Source: Arthrobacter alpinus (lineage in GTDB: Bacteria > Actinomycetota > Actinomycetes > Actinomycetales > Micrococcaceae). Taken from it: a stretch of 64,000 bases of DNA. Both the position numbers and the translations under genes were made by a program. A model generated the notes under the pieces. It did no database searches. It saw nothing but the letters and a program-made list of their open reading frames with translations, and was not told the origin of the DNA. Every line of letters starts with the position of its first letter. The first letter of the stretch is position 1. The DNA is taken from positions 1,364,001-1,428,000 of the forward strand of contig NZ_CP013200.1 in NCBI RefSeq assembly GCF_001445575.1, written 5' to 3'. Shown piece by piece: positions 1 to 9,362 of the stretch.

Positions 1-1
1 G

Positions 2-1003
2 TCCGGGGCCAATCACGACGGCGCCATCCAACCCACCATCACCAGTTACGACTCCGATGCGCCCATTGCCGAGGACGGCCGCCTGACCGAAAAATTCCAT
101 GCCATGCGGGAAGCATTCTTTGCAGCCTCAGGACGCGAGCTCACCCCCATCCCCGAGCATTTGGAACGGCCAGCACCTGTCATCCCGGCCTGCACCTTTG
201 AGCTGAGCCGTGGCACGGCCCTGTTGGACTTTGTCCGCGCCATTAAGCCGGTGCACAGCGTCAAGCCGCTGTCCTTTGAAAAGCTTGGACTTGACCGTGG
301 CCTGGTCCATTACAGTGCCAAGGCGGTTCTACCCGCAGGTGAGGCCACTATCAAGATTCGCGGGCTGCATGACCGCGCCTATCTTTGGGTGGACGGTAAC
401 TACGTGGGTGTGTTGACGGACGCCAACGGCGAGACCGGCGTGAACGTCACTACCGGTGGGGGACTGGCCGCACTGGAAATCCTCGTGGAGAACCAAGGGC
501 GCATCAATTACGGGCCGTTCTTTGGTCAGGGCAAGGGAATTTTGGATGGCGTCTTGATCAACCAGCGCTACGTCTTCCAGTGGGATCAGCGCCCCGTCAA
601 CTTGGAAATGCCCTTGGCGGAGCTGCTCCACGTAGCTGCCGACTCCGTGGCTACCACGGCGTCTGGTTCTATTGCGTCTGGTTCTACCAGGTCAGCTGAA
701 ACCGAGTCAGACCCGGCTGGCGCGGGGTACTTCCACGGTGAACTGCACATTGGTGAACCGGCCGATACTTACCTAGCCCTTCCAGGCTTTGGCAAAGGTG
801 TGGTCTGGGTGAACGGATTCTTGCTGGGCCGTTTCTGGGAGGTGGGACCGCAGGTGACGCTTTATGTTCCTGCTCCGTTGCTGACGGCCGGTGCAAACAC
901 GATCACGGTGCTTGAGTTGGAACACGGCGGGACGCACGGCGAACTCCTCGAAGAAGCCAATTTGGGTCTGGTCGGGGTAACGTATATTGAGGATTTGGGG
1001 TAG
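2..1003 (+). CDS. Beta-galactosidase, GH35 family, C-terminal part (5' end outside window)
   Basis: The reading frame is open from the first bases of the window, so the N-terminal catalytic barrel lies upstream and about 333 residues are visible. The first residues include SYDSDAPIAEDG, which matches the conserved SYDYDAP..E.G segment after the catalytic domain of GH35 beta-galactosidases. The rest fits the C-terminal beta-sandwich domains, with the family-typical GKGVVWVNGFLLGRFW segment near the end. GH35 enzymes remove terminal beta-galactose from oligosaccharides. A Ser/Thr/Ala-rich linker, partly made by a short duplication at about 659-688, separates the two sandwich domains. No signal peptide can be judged because the start is missing. 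Family assignment is firm; substrate is not known. Confidence 0.87.
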   Translation, partial: SGANHDGAIQPTITSYDSDAPIAEDGRLTEKFHAMREAFFAASGRELTPIPEHLERPAPVIPACTFELSRGTALLDFVRAIKPVHSVKPLSFEKLGLDRGLVHYSAKAVLPAGEATIKIRGLHDRAYLWVDGNYVGVLTDANGETGVNVTTGGGLAALEILVENQGRINYGPFFGQGKGILDGVLINQRYVFQWDQRPVNLEMPLAELLHVAADSVATTASGSIASGSTRSAETESDPAGAGYFHGELHIGEPADTYLALPGFGKGVVWVNGFLLGRFWEVGPQVTLYVPAPLLTAGANTITVLELEHGGTHGELLEEANLGLVGVTYIEDLG

Positions 1004-1069
1004 CCGCAGCTAGCTAACCAAGCAGTCAAGAATTCAGTCAATATAGCAGTCAACGTCAGGGAGTTGCAG

Positions 1070-2029
1070 GTGCGCAAGAGGCTAGTTGCCGCACTCAGTG
1101 CGTGCCTGGTGCTGGGTACACTCGCCGCCTGCACTCCCGAACCCATCGTGAGCATCCCCAACAGCTCACTGTCGGAAGAGGCGCCGGTGCTGAAGATATC
1201 CGCGCCGGTGTCTCCCTCAGGTGCCAGCGTCCAAGAAGGCCTCTTAGTCTCACAGGTCTATGCGGCGGCAATCAAGGCAGCCGGAATCCAGGCCGTGGTG
1301 GAACCCGCCGCGGCAACGGCCAAGGAGCAAATCTCCAGTTTGGAAACAGGCGGCAGTGACATTGCTCCTGCGTACTCACGGGAGTTGTTGGCTTCTTTGG
1401 CGCCAAGCGCTGCGGCGGAGTCTGCGGCCGACGTCGTAAATGCGTTGAAGAAAGCTCTGCCCGAAGGCATCAGCATGCTCGACGCCGCGAAAGCACAGGA
1501 CAGCGACAATCTGGTAGTGACGGCCGCAACGGCGGAAAAATACCAGCTGAAATCCATCGAGGATCTCGCCAAGGTGTGCAACACGTTGGTGCTGGGTGGT
1601 CCGGCCACTTTCCAGCCCAGCGGCAGAGGGCTTGCTGGGTTGGGCAGTGACTACAACTGTGTGCCGAAGAAGTATGTGGCCCTGGAACCGCTGTTTGACG
1701 GCAGCAAAGAGGATGTCTTGTGGGCGCTCTTGCGTGATGAGATTCAAGTTGCCGACATCCACAGTTCAGCTCCCGCGATCGTCGATAATGCGCTGGTGCC
1801 GCTGACAGACACCAAGCAGCTGTTCCCGGCTCAGAATGTGGTCCCGCTGGTGGACAGCAAAACAGTGCCACCGGAGGTCCAAGCAATTCTCAACAAGGTC
1901 AGCGCAGCACTGACCACTGAGGAATTGGCCAATCTGAGCAGACTGGCCCAGGACCGGCACTTCGGTGACGTCTCCGAGGTAGCAACGGCCTGGCTTAGCC
2001 AGGTAGGGCTGGTCAAAGCCGGTTCCTAG
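1070..2029 (+). CDS. Lipoprotein, OpuAC-like ABC transporter substrate-binding protein
   Basis: The protein has a short positively charged N-terminus, a hydrophobic stretch and the lipobox LAAC, so it should be a membrane-anchored lipoprotein. The body (LKISAPV..., YSRELLAS, DNLVVTAATAEKY, LEPLFDGSKEDVLWAL) resembles the glycine betaine/osmoprotectant binding fold (OpuAC). GTG at 1070 is preferred over TTG at 1064 because an AGGGAG ribosome site lies 6 nt upstream of the GTG and would touch the TTG. No permease or ATPase gene is adjacent, so it is an orphan binding protein here. Ligand unknown; a quaternary amine is only an inference from the fold. Confidence 0.68.
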   Translation: MRKRLVAALSACLVLGTLAACTPEPIVSIPNSSLSEEAPVLKISAPVSPSGASVQEGLLVSQVYAAAIKAAGIQAVVEPAAATAKEQISSLETGGSDIAPAYSRELLASLAPSAAAESAADVVNALKKALPEGISMLDAAKAQDSDNLVVTAATAEKYQLKSIEDLAKVCNTLVLGGPATFQPSGRGLAGLGSDYNCVPKKYVALEPLFDGSKEDVLWALLRDEIQVADIHSSAPAIVDNALVPLTDTKQLFPAQNVVPLVDSKTVPPEVQAILNKVSAALTTEELANLSRLAQDRHFGDVSEVATAWLSQVGLVKAGS

Positions 2030-2116
2030 CCCCACCAAGCCACTTGATTGGCATTGGCACGGACACCGGGCCGGTTCAAACCGAAAAACAGGGCCGGGGT
2101 GTGCCATATTGGATAA

Positions 2117-3334
2117 ATGGCAGAATTCACCCAGTCCACCAAGCTTCATAACGTTCTCTACGACATCCGCGGTCCTCTGTTGCGAAAAGCGCAGCAGATG
2201 GAGGCCGAGGGTCATCGGATTATGAAGTTGAACATTGGCAATCCAGCCCCGTTTGGCTTTGAAGCGCCTGACGCGATTTTGGTGGACATGATCCGCCATC
2301 TCCCGCACGCCCAGGGTTACTCGGATTCCCGGGGTATTTTCTCCGCCCGCACCGCAGTGGTGCAGTACTACCAAACGCGCGGTATCCAGAACATCCATGT
2401 CGATGATGTCTACTTGGGAAACGGGGTCAGCGAACTCATCACGCTGTCCCTCATGGCGCTGCTGAACAACGGCGACGAAGTGCTGATCCCGGCACCGGAC
2501 TACCCCTTGTGGACGGCCTCTGTGAGTCTTGCCGGTGGCCGGCCGGTGCATTATCTGTGCGATGAAGACAATGAGTGGTGGCCGGATCTGGAGGATCTGG
2601 AAGCAAAAATTACGCCCAAGACCAAGGGCCTTGTCATCATCAACCCCAACAACCCCACAGGTGCTGTGTACCCGGAGCACATCCTGACGGGCATGATCAA
2701 TCTGGCCCGCAAACATAATCTGGTGGTGTTCTCGGACGAAATTTACGAGAAGATCCTCTACGAGGACGCCATTCACATCAACACGGCCAGCCTCACGGGC
2801 GAGGACGTGTTGTGCATGACCTTCAGCGGGCTGTCCAAGGCCTACCGCATCTGTGGCTTCAGGTCCGGGTGGCTGGCCATTTCAGGTCCCAAGGCTGCTG
2901 CCGCGGACTACCTGGAAGGCATCAACCTGCTGGCCAACATGCGCCTGTGTGCCAACGTGCCAGGACAGCATGCCATCCAGACCGCGCTGGGCGGACACCA
3001 GAGCATTAATGATTTGATCCTGCCCGGCGGGCGGCTGCTGGAGCAGAGAGATCTGGCCTACCGCATGCTCAACGACATTCCGGGGGTCTCGGTCAACCAG
3101 GCCAAGGGTGCGCTGTATTTGTTCCCAAAGCTTGACCCGGAGATGTACCCCATCAAGAATGATGAGAAGTTCGCCCTGGAGCTTTTGGAATCGCAGAAGA
3201 TTCTGATTTCTCATGGCCGGGCATTCAACTGGCATCAGCCAGACCATTTCCGGCTTGTCACCTTGCCTAATGTCGTGGACCTTGAAGAAGCCATTGGACG
3301 AATTGGCGAGTTCCTCAGTACGTACAAACCCTAG
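2117..3334 (+). CDS. alaA: Alanine/aspartate-type PLP aminotransferase (AlaA-like)
   Basis: This 405-residue fold-type I aminotransferase closely follows the E. coli AlaA (YfbQ) pattern: KLNIGNPAPFGF near residue 36, GYSDSRGI, YLGNGVSELI, IINPNNPTGAVY and SGLSKAYRICGFRSGW. Lys241 in SGLSKAYR is the expected Schiff-base lysine for pyridoxal phosphate. AlaA makes alanine from pyruvate with glutamate as amino donor in the cytoplasm. Length is normal for the family. The next gene starts 12 nt downstream and has its own ribosome site, so the two may be cotranscribed. Confidence 0.9.
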   Translation: MAEFTQSTKLHNVLYDIRGPLLRKAQQMEAEGHRIMKLNIGNPAPFGFEAPDAILVDMIRHLPHAQGYSDSRGIFSARTAVVQYYQTRGIQNIHVDDVYLGNGVSELITLSLMALLNNGDEVLIPAPDYPLWTASVSLAGGRPVHYLCDEDNEWWPDLEDLEAKITPKTKGLVIINPNNPTGAVYPEHILTGMINLARKHNLVVFSDEIYEKILYEDAIHINTASLTGEDVLCMTFSGLSKAYRICGFRSGWLAISGPKAAAADYLEGINLLANMRLCANVPGQHAIQTALGGHQSINDLILPGGRLLEQRDLAYRMLNDIPGVSVNQAKGALYLFPKLDPEMYPIKNDEKFALELLESQKILISHGRAFNWHQPDHFRLVTLPNVVDLEEAIGRIGEFLSTYKP

Positions 3335-3346
3335 GAAAGGCCCATC

Positions 3347-4201
3347 GTGTCCCTGCCGCTTGGTTTTACAGATCAACCGTCCGAGCTCCTGCGTGTGGAG
3401 CCGGGCTTTTCCTTAGCGAAACAGCCCACCAACGCGTCCCCGGGCTACACCGGAAAGAAGTCCGACGGCGCAGCAACCTTGGCTGAGCGGGCGCCGGTGC
3501 TGGCTCAACTGCAGGAACAGCTGTTTGCTGAAAGCCGCTTCGGCGGCAAGAAATCGGCATTGCTAGTTCTGCAGGCCATGGACACTGCCGGCAAGGGCGG
3601 CATTGTTGGCCGTGTGGTGGGTGCTGTGGATCCTCAAGGCGTCAAGCTCACCACGTTCAAGGCGCCAACGGATGAAGAAAAGGCCCATGATTTCCTGTGG
3701 CGGGTGCGGCCAGCCGCCCCCGGCCCGGGAATGCTGGGTGTCTTTGACCGGTCTCACTATGAGGATGTGCTGATCCACCGGGTCCACGGCTGGGCTGATG
3801 AGGCTGAGTTGGAACGGCGCTACATTGCCATCAATGATTTTGAAGCAGAACTGGCGGCATCCGGGACCACCGTTGTAAAGATCATGCTGAACCTGAGCTC
3901 ACAGGAGCAGTTGGAACGGCTTTCTGCACGGCTGCACGATCCCACGAAGTACTGGAAGTACAGCCCCACAGACTTGGACGAGCGCGCCCACTGGCCTGCG
4001 TACATGGACGCCTACCAGAAGGTGTTTGAGAAGACGAGCACTAAAACTGCGCCCTGGTACGTGGTCCCGGCTGACAAGAAGTGGTACGCCCGCATGGCCG
4101 TCCAAGAGATTCTCATCAAGGCCCTGGGCGGACTGAACCTGCAGTGGCCCGCTGGTGATTTCGATTTGGACAAAGAACGCGCCAGGCTGAAAGAGGCCTA
4201 G
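3347..4201 (+). CDS. ppk2: Polyphosphate kinase 2 family protein (PPK2)
   Basis: The 284-residue protein has the PPK2 P-loop kinase core: a Walker-A-like MDTAGKGG at residues 78-85 and FDRSHYED at 133-140, followed by the lid region with RLHDPTKYWKYSPTDLDER. PPK2 enzymes use polyphosphate to phosphorylate nucleotides (AMP, ADP or GDP depending on class). The single-domain length fits a class I or III enzyme; the class cannot be fixed by reading alone. The GTG start follows an AGGAAAGG ribosome site directly after the alaA stop. Confidence 0.88.
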   Translation: MSLPLGFTDQPSELLRVEPGFSLAKQPTNASPGYTGKKSDGAATLAERAPVLAQLQEQLFAESRFGGKKSALLVLQAMDTAGKGGIVGRVVGAVDPQGVKLTTFKAPTDEEKAHDFLWRVRPAAPGPGMLGVFDRSHYEDVLIHRVHGWADEAELERRYIAINDFEAELAASGTTVVKIMLNLSSQEQLERLSARLHDPTKYWKYSPTDLDERAHWPAYMDAYQKVFEKTSTKTAPWYVVPADKKWYARMAVQEILIKALGGLNLQWPAGDFDLDKERARLKEA

Positions 4202-4262
4202 CCAGGCAGTTCAGGTGGTTTCAGCCAGGATCTGGGCCCTGCCTGCCGAGCCATTCGGTGCC

Positions 4263-4502
4263 CTATTCGGTGCCCGGTTCGGTGCCCGCCCGGGCTGCGT
4301 CGAGGCGGGCCTTGGCGCCCTCGAGCCATTCTTCACAGCGCTTTGCCAGAGCTTCGCCGCGCTCCCACAAAGCGAGGGAGTCTTCAAGGCTGGAACTACC
4401 GGCTTCAAGCTGGTTGACCACGCCCATCAGCTGCTCACGGGCCTGCTCGTAGCTAAGCGCTGCGATGTCTGAGTTCGGGGTGGTTGCTGTTGCGGGGCTC
4501 AT
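4263..4502 (-). CDS. xseB: Exodeoxyribonuclease VII small subunit
   Basis: A 79-residue protein with the XseB pattern (LSYEQAREQLMGVVNQLEAG, LEDSLALWERGEALAKRCEEWL), predicted to form a helical hairpin that binds the large subunit. Exonuclease VII degrades single-stranded DNA from both ends. The ATG overlaps the xseA stop in an ATGA arrangement, so translation is coupled. The last codons lie in a short GGTGCCC-rich direct repeat (about 4252-4290), so the C-terminal tail GTEPGTE may be a recent extension. Confidence 0.9.
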   Translation of the reverse strand: MSPATATTPNSDIAALSYEQAREQLMGVVNQLEAGSSSLEDSLALWERGEALAKRCEEWLEGAKARLDAARAGTEPGTE

Positions 4503-5809
4503 GCGGGATCCTTTGTTGCTGTGCGGGTGGGTGCTGTGTTGTCGGTATTTTCTGAGGTGTCTGTGGTGCTGGAGTCCGTGGCTTCGGCTGTGAAGTCGCC
4601 GCCAGCTACACGGATCCTCAACGGGGTGCCCGTGTGTACCTGTTCAGGTGACCGGACAATGGACCGGTCGCCGAGCTGGACCACGGCGTACCCGCGGTCC
4701 AGTGTTTTCTGAGGTGAGAGGGCCCGGACCTGAGCGCGAAGATGCACCAGTTGATCAGCATGCCTGCCAACTTGGGTGCGCACCGCGGTCAGAGCCCGGG
4801 TGCTCAAGGCGGCGACGTCGTCGTGCCTGGCAGTGAGCATAGACTGCGGGTTTGCTAGAACCGGGCGGGTGCGTAGGTAAGCCAGCCGTTCCCCTTCTCG
4901 CTCCAGCATCTCCTTGATGCGGCGGTTGAGCTGGGTCCGGGCCTGATCCACCCGGCGTAGCTCCTCGCCAACGTCGGGCACAATGCGTTTGGCGGCATCG
5001 GTGGGGGTGGAGGCGCGGAGATCGGCAACCTCGTCTAGCAGGGGACGGTCGGCTTCGTGGCCAATGGCGCTAACCACTGGGGTGTGTGCTGCGGCTACGG
5101 CGCGAACCAGTGATTCATGGCTAAACGGCAGGAGATCCTCCAAGGATCCGCCGCCACGGGCGATGACAATGACATCAACGCGGGAATCGGCGTCAAGCTC
5201 TTCCAAAGCGCCGATGACACCGCTGACGGCGTTGACGCCCTGGACGGCCACCTCGCGCACCTCAAACTCCACGGCGGGCCAGCGCAACGAGGCATTGCGC
5301 AGTACATCCTTCATGGCGTCTGAATTGCGCCCGGTGATGAGGCCGATCCTGTGCGGGAGTAAGGGGAGCGGTTTCTTGCGACGAGGGTCAAAGAGCCCTT
5401 CGGCAGCCAGAGCCTGGCGCAACTTCTCGATTCTGGCCAGCAGATCGCCTAGGCCAACGGGCCGGATGTCCTGCCCTTGCATGGACAGGCGGCCTGTCTT
5501 GAGCCAAAAATCAGGCTTGAGCTGAGCAACCACGCGGGATCCGCGCTCCAGGGGTGCCTCCAGCCTGTTCAAAACCGAACCCCATACGGTGACGCTCAGT
5601 GACACTTCAGCGTCAATGTCGCGCAAGGTCAGGTAGCTGACGTTGGCGCGCTTGTTCAGCTCGATTACCTGGGCCTCAACCCATGCGGGCGGGGCCTTTT
5701 CAATGTGGGTCTTGAGTTTCTGGCTGAGCATTTGCAGCGGCCACGGGTTCTCGGCGGTTGTCTCCGCCGCCGTGGCGGCTAGGACCTTTCGCTCCGGGGT
5801 ATCCGTCAT
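4499..5809 (-). CDS. xseA: Exodeoxyribonuclease VII large subunit
   Basis: The protein has an N-terminal OB-fold domain (WVEAQVIELNKR, VSYLTLRD), the catalytic domain (IGLITGRNSDAMKDVLRN, VDVIVIARGGGSLEDLLPF, VVSAIGHEADRPLLDEVADLRASTPTDAA) and a C-terminal coiled-coil ending in LDRGYAVV. It forms exonuclease VII with XseB. The frame is open further upstream to 5923, but ATG at 5809 (MTDTPERK) fits family length (436 aa) and has an AAGGACGG-like site upstream. It is the first gene of the xseA-xseB pair on this strand and faces away from the membrane-protein gene at 5996. Confidence 0.92.
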   Translation of the reverse strand: MTDTPERKVLAATAAETTAENPWPLQMLSQKLKTHIEKAPPAWVEAQVIELNKRANVSYLTLRDIDAEVSLSVTVWGSVLNRLEAPLERGSRVVAQLKPDFWLKTGRLSMQGQDIRPVGLGDLLARIEKLRQALAAEGLFDPRRKKPLPLLPHRIGLITGRNSDAMKDVLRNASLRWPAVEFEVREVAVQGVNAVSGVIGALEELDADSRVDVIVIARGGGSLEDLLPFSHESLVRAVAAAHTPVVSAIGHEADRPLLDEVADLRASTPTDAAKRIVPDVGEELRRVDQARTQLNRRIKEMLEREGERLAYLRTRPVLANPQSMLTARHDDVAALSTRALTAVRTQVGRHADQLVHLRAQVRALSPQKTLDRGYAVVQLGDRSIVRSPEQVHTGTPLRIRVAGGDFTAEATDSSTTDTSENTDNTAPTRTATKDPA

Positions 5810-5995
5810 GAAAGTATCGCCGTCCTTCTGTTCCGATGGCCGATGGGCCCTGGTGTGGTGCTTGTTTTGCTGCTTGGGAACAACTCTATCTTCACGCACT
5901 GACACCCAAGCGCGGCTGTCCACAGGCTTGAACTACTAGTTGAACTACTATGGGAAATCACTGTCGGCTATTTATTGTGTTTTTAGGGAAATCTC

Positions 5996-6829
5996 ATGCG
6001 CACTGTGGGTTCGGCACTTCTTGTCATTCTGGGACTGCTGCTTGCCGCAGTGGCCGGTCCCGCGCTCTGGCTGGAACGAAACGTTGTGGATGGAGCTGGC
6101 TTTGCGCAGCTGGCCGGGCCGCTGGGCACCAATAGCGAGTTCCAAGAAGGCCTGTCCGCACTGGCCGCCGATCAAGCCACCGCGTCCATGAACCTGCCGC
6201 CCCAGCTGAACGAGCTGGCCGGGGCACTCATCAACTCGGCAGCCCGGTCCATCTATACCAATCCCGGCTATGAAGTGGCTTGGACTCAGACCCTGCAGCG
6301 CAGCCACAAATTGACCTTTGATGCCGCCGGAAATCAGGATGTGCAAGGAGATTTGAAACTCGATATTGCCCCTCTGGTTGAATTGGTGGCAGCCAAAGTC
6401 ACTGCGGACCTGGGTGTTCCGCTTCCCACCCCCAAAGAAGTGGTGGTCAGTTTGGAACAGCCCCAGGTTGCCAAGGTGCTGCCTCTGGCGAGTGCGCTGG
6501 GCGGAGCATCGGGCTGGATGGCGTTCATCGCCGTCGACCTTTTGGCGTTGGGTGTCATTGTGGCCAAACGGCGTGCACTCTCGCTGATCTTGGGCGGTGC
6601 AGGGCTTGCCGCAGTGGCGCTGCTGTGGCAACTGGGTTCGGGGTTTGCGGAAAGTGCCCTAGCCGGACTGGCCGTGGGGCCGGAGGTAGCTCAGCAATTC
6701 GGCGTTCAGCTGGGGGCTCTGGCTCGGGCCAGCTGGCAGGGTGGAATTACCGCAACGTTTGTCATTGCCGGTGTGATGGCTGCCGCCGGTGTTGTAGCTC
6801 TCATCGTGAGGGGCCGGCGCACCACGTAA
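5996..6829 (+). CDS. Integral membrane protein of unknown function
   Basis: The 277-residue protein begins with a hydrophobic segment (about residues 5-25), continues with a roughly 140-residue extracytoplasmic-looking domain, and ends with three hydrophobic segments (about 175-195, 200-215, 250-272) and a positively charged tail. No catalytic motif was recognised. It is oriented with ispH, which begins directly after its stop, and diverges from xseA; the link to ispH may be only positional. Similar topology is common in unnamed actinobacterial membrane proteins. Function unknown. Confidence 0.72.
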   Translation: MRTVGSALLVILGLLLAAVAGPALWLERNVVDGAGFAQLAGPLGTNSEFQEGLSALAADQATASMNLPPQLNELAGALINSAARSIYTNPGYEVAWTQTLQRSHKLTFDAAGNQDVQGDLKLDIAPLVELVAAKVTADLGVPLPTPKEVVVSLEQPQVAKVLPLASALGGASGWMAFIAVDLLALGVIVAKRRALSLILGGAGLAAVALLWQLGSGFAESALAGLAVGPEVAQQFGVQLGALARASWQGGITATFVIAGVMAAAGVVALIVRGRRTT

Positions 6830-6839
6830 GATGGTGGCT

Positions 6840-7919
6840 ATGAGCACCACTGCCGTTTCCTTGTCAATGCCCGTCGTTCCGCGCCGCCGCAGCTCGCCTG
6901 AAGAGATTGCTGCCGCCGCCCCGGTCACGGGGGAAAAGCGCGTACTCTTGGCAGCGCCGCGCGGATACTGCGCCGGCGTTGACCGGGCCGTGATCGCCGT
7001 CGAGAAGGCGCTGGAACATTACGGTGCACCCGTCTACGTGCGCAAACAAATTGTCCACAACGTCCATGTGGTCACCTCACTGGAGGCCAAGGGAGTCATT
7101 TTCGTCGAGGAAAATGACGAGGTTCCCGAAGGTGCACTGGTGGTCTTTTCCGCCCACGGCGTCTCACCGGCCGTAGTTGCGTCAGCGGCCGATCGTGGCC
7201 TGCGCACTATTGACGCAACCTGCCCGCTCGTGACAAAAGTGCACAAGGAGGCCGTGCGTTTTTCCAAGGAGAACAACCACATCCTGCTCATTGGGCATGC
7301 CGGTCACGAGGAAGTGGAAGGCACCTACGGGGAAGCCCCTGAAAGCACCACCATTGTGAACAACCCGGAAGAGGCCCGGACCCTCCAAGTTGCGGATCCG
7401 GACAATTTGATCTGGCTGTCCCAGACCACTCTGTCTGTCGATGAGGCCATGGAGATTGTGGATATTCTGCGCGAACGCTTCCCCAAGCTGCAGGATCCGC
7501 CCAGCGATGATATTTGCTATGCCACCACCAACCGCCAGGGCGCCATCAAAGAGATCGCACCGCAGGCAGACTTGGTCATTGTGGTGGGTTCCGCCAACTC
7601 ATCAAACTCCGTCCGTCTCATGGAAGTAGCGCTCGAGTACGGCGCCAAAGCCTCACACCGTGTTGACTTTGCCAACGAAATTGACGAGGCATGGTTTGTT
7701 GGTGCTGCAACTGTAGGCGTCACCAGCGGAGCGTCCGTGCCTGAAATCCTGGTTCAGGATGTGCTGAGTCTGCTGGCCGAGTATGGCTATGGAACCGTGG
7801 AGGAAGTGGTCACTGCCAAGGAAGACATCTTGTTCTCCTTACCCAAGGAACTCCGGGCCACCATGAAGGCCGCAGGCGATCCTGATTACAAGGGCGTGCG
7901 CAGCTCCAACTTGCTGTGA
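6840..7919 (+). CDS. ispH: 4-Hydroxy-3-methylbut-2-enyl diphosphate reductase
   Basis: IspH (LytB) performs the last step of the MEP isoprenoid pathway, reducing HMBPP to IPP and DMAPP with an iron-sulfur cluster. The three cluster cysteines are visible in [22 protein letters not shown] and [11 protein letters not shown], and the substrate motif [11 protein letters not shown] is present. The product is about 359 residues. ATG at 6840 (MSTTAVS) is preferred over the in-frame ATG at 6831, although neither has a strong ribosome site. A strong hairpin terminator follows the stop. Confidence 0.95.
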   Translation: MSTTAVSLSMPVVPRRRSSPEEIAAAAPVTGEKRVLLAAPRGYCAGVDRAVIAVEKALEHYGAPVYVRKQIVHNVHVVTSLEAKGVIFVEENDEVPEGALVVFSAHGVSPAVVASAADRGLRTIDATCPLVTKVHKEAVRFSKENNHILLIGHAGHEEVEGTYGEAPESTTIVNNPEEARTLQVADPDNLIWLSQTTLSVDEAMEIVDILRERFPKLQDPPSDDICYATTNRQGAIKEIAPQADLVIVVGSANSSNSVRLMEVALEYGAKASHRVDFANEIDEAWFVGAATVGVTSGASVPEILVQDVLSLLAEYGYGTVEEVVTAKEDILFSLPKELRATMKAAGDPDYKGVRSSNLL

Positions 7920-7951
7920 TGGAGCGCCGAGCTTCTCGGTAAGGCAATATC

Positions 7952-7992
7952 GGAAGTGGCCCGGACCAGATGGTTCGGGTCACTTCCGTTTT
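7952..7992. terminator. Bidirectional hairpin terminator between ispH and rmuC
   Basis: Arms at 7952-7967 and 7972-7987 pair over 16 bp with two G-U/A-C type deviations and a 4-nt loop, followed by a T-rich stretch on the + strand. It lies between convergent genes and can serve both. Confidence 0.8.
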
Positions 7993-8003
7993 GCTTAGTG
8001 GAC

Positions 8004-9212
8004 TCAGCTGGCCATGTCGATGTCAGCTGAACGGATATCTGTGGTGTGGAACTCCGGGGCAGTCAGCATGCGGGGAGTGTTCTTCACCTGGGCTGGGGAT
8101 TCCAGGGTTTTGGGATCCAGCGCATTGAGCTTGCGGGCTGTGGGCAGGACTCGTGCTTCCAGAGTGCCCACGAGCTTGTTGTAACGGTCAACGCTGGTTT
8201 TCAAAGAGACACCCACAGCGGAAACGGCCTCACCCATGGTGCCCAAACGCGTGTAGAGCTGGGCTGAAAGTTCAAAGAGCTCCTTGGCGCTTTCCGTCAG
8301 GACGTCTTGGCGCCAACTGAAGGCCACGGCTTTCAGGATGGCCATGAGAGAGATGGGAGAAGCCAAAACAACGTTCTTGCTCATGGCGTAGTCAAGGAGA
8401 TCAGGATCTGCGTTAAGGGCTGCAGAGAGAATGGATTCCACGGGGACAAAGCAAATCACTAACTCGGGTGAGTTCAACGCAGAGGTCCAGTACTGCTTGC
8501 TGGCCAGAGCGTCGATGTGAGCCTTGACTGCCTTCGCATGGCGAGCCAAGTGTTGGGCAGAAGCGGCGCTGTCTGTTGCGCCGGCGTCGTGCGCGTTAAG
8601 GAATGCGGTCAACGGAACCTTGGCATCCAGCACCAGCTCCTTGCCGCCGGGCAAGCGGACCACCATGTCGGGGCGGTGCACGCCGTCGTCCGTTGAGGTG
8701 TGGACCTGCTCAGAGAAATCGACGTGGGCCAGCATGCCGGCAGACTCCACCACGCGGCGCAGCTGGACCTCGCCCCACTTGCCGCGGGCACTGTTGGAGC
8801 GCAGCGCAGCCTCCAGCGAGGACGTGGTGGCCAGCAATTTGGCGTCTGCATCCCGGGCATCGCGGAGTTGCTCGGCGAGCTGGCCGTACTGCTCCACGCG
8901 GTCGCGCTCTAGCAAGGACACCTGGCGCTGGACGGCGTTGAGCTTCTCGGACACCGGGCCCAAAGCCTGCAGGACATGGGAGTCCGATCCCTGCTGCGCG
9001 GCCAGGGCATGGTTCTGAGAGGCAAGCAGTCTGCGTTCGGCGTCGGCCGCCGCGAAATTCGCCGTGAGTGCCGAGGCGCGGTCATGGGCGGCATCCGCCT
9101 CCTCATTTGCAGCTCGCAACCTCGCCAGCAGCACCCACGCCACCGCAGCGGCGCCCACTACTGCTCCAACAACCAACATTAAAACTGCTACAAGCCAGCC
9201 GATTCCATTCAT
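8004..9212 (-). CDS. rmuC: DNA recombination protein RmuC family
   Basis: About 402 residues: one N-terminal transmembrane segment (LVAVLMLVVGAVVGAAAVAWVL), an Ala/Glu-rich coiled coil to about residue 130, then the RmuC nuclease-like domain (SARGKWGEVQLRRVVESAGM, HRPDMVVRLPGGKELVLDAKVPL, VICFVPVESILSAAL, NVVLASPISLMAILKAVAFSWR). RmuC proteins are predicted endonuclease-fold proteins linked to limiting inversion at short inverted repeats; the biochemical role is not settled. ATG at 9212 is chosen because a GGGAAG site precedes it, though the frame stays open to 9266. Confidence 0.9.
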   Translation of the reverse strand: MNGIGWLVAVLMLVVGAVVGAAAVAWVLLARLRAANEEADAAHDRASALTANFAAADAERRLLASQNHALAAQQGSDSHVLQALGPVSEKLNAVQRQVSLLERDRVEQYGQLAEQLRDARDADAKLLATTSSLEAALRSNSARGKWGEVQLRRVVESAGMLAHVDFSEQVHTSTDDGVHRPDMVVRLPGGKELVLDAKVPLTAFLNAHDAGATDSAASAQHLARHAKAVKAHIDALASKQYWTSALNSPELVICFVPVESILSAALNADPDLLDYAMSKNVVLASPISLMAILKAVAFSWRQDVLTESAKELFELSAQLYTRLGTMGEAVSAVGVSLKTSVDRYNKLVGTLEARVLPTARKLNALDPKTLESPAQVKNTPRMLTAPEFHTTDIRSADIDMAS

Positions 9213-9362
9213 AAAACCAGCTTCCCACGGGGCACTGACATTCTGGGTTTTGCCGCTGGTGGGCAAAGAAGCTTAAACCTCTGGCAACCGGTAGAACGCT
9301 TCCCGGCCACCCTGATTTCGCCGCAAGCGGCAAAAACGGGACCCTGCCGGTAAGCTTGTCCC

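Noticed and set aside
4252..4290. Triple GGTGCCC direct repeat as a regulatory element
   Set aside because: It is short, lies at the end of xseB and is more simply a slippage-generated tail.
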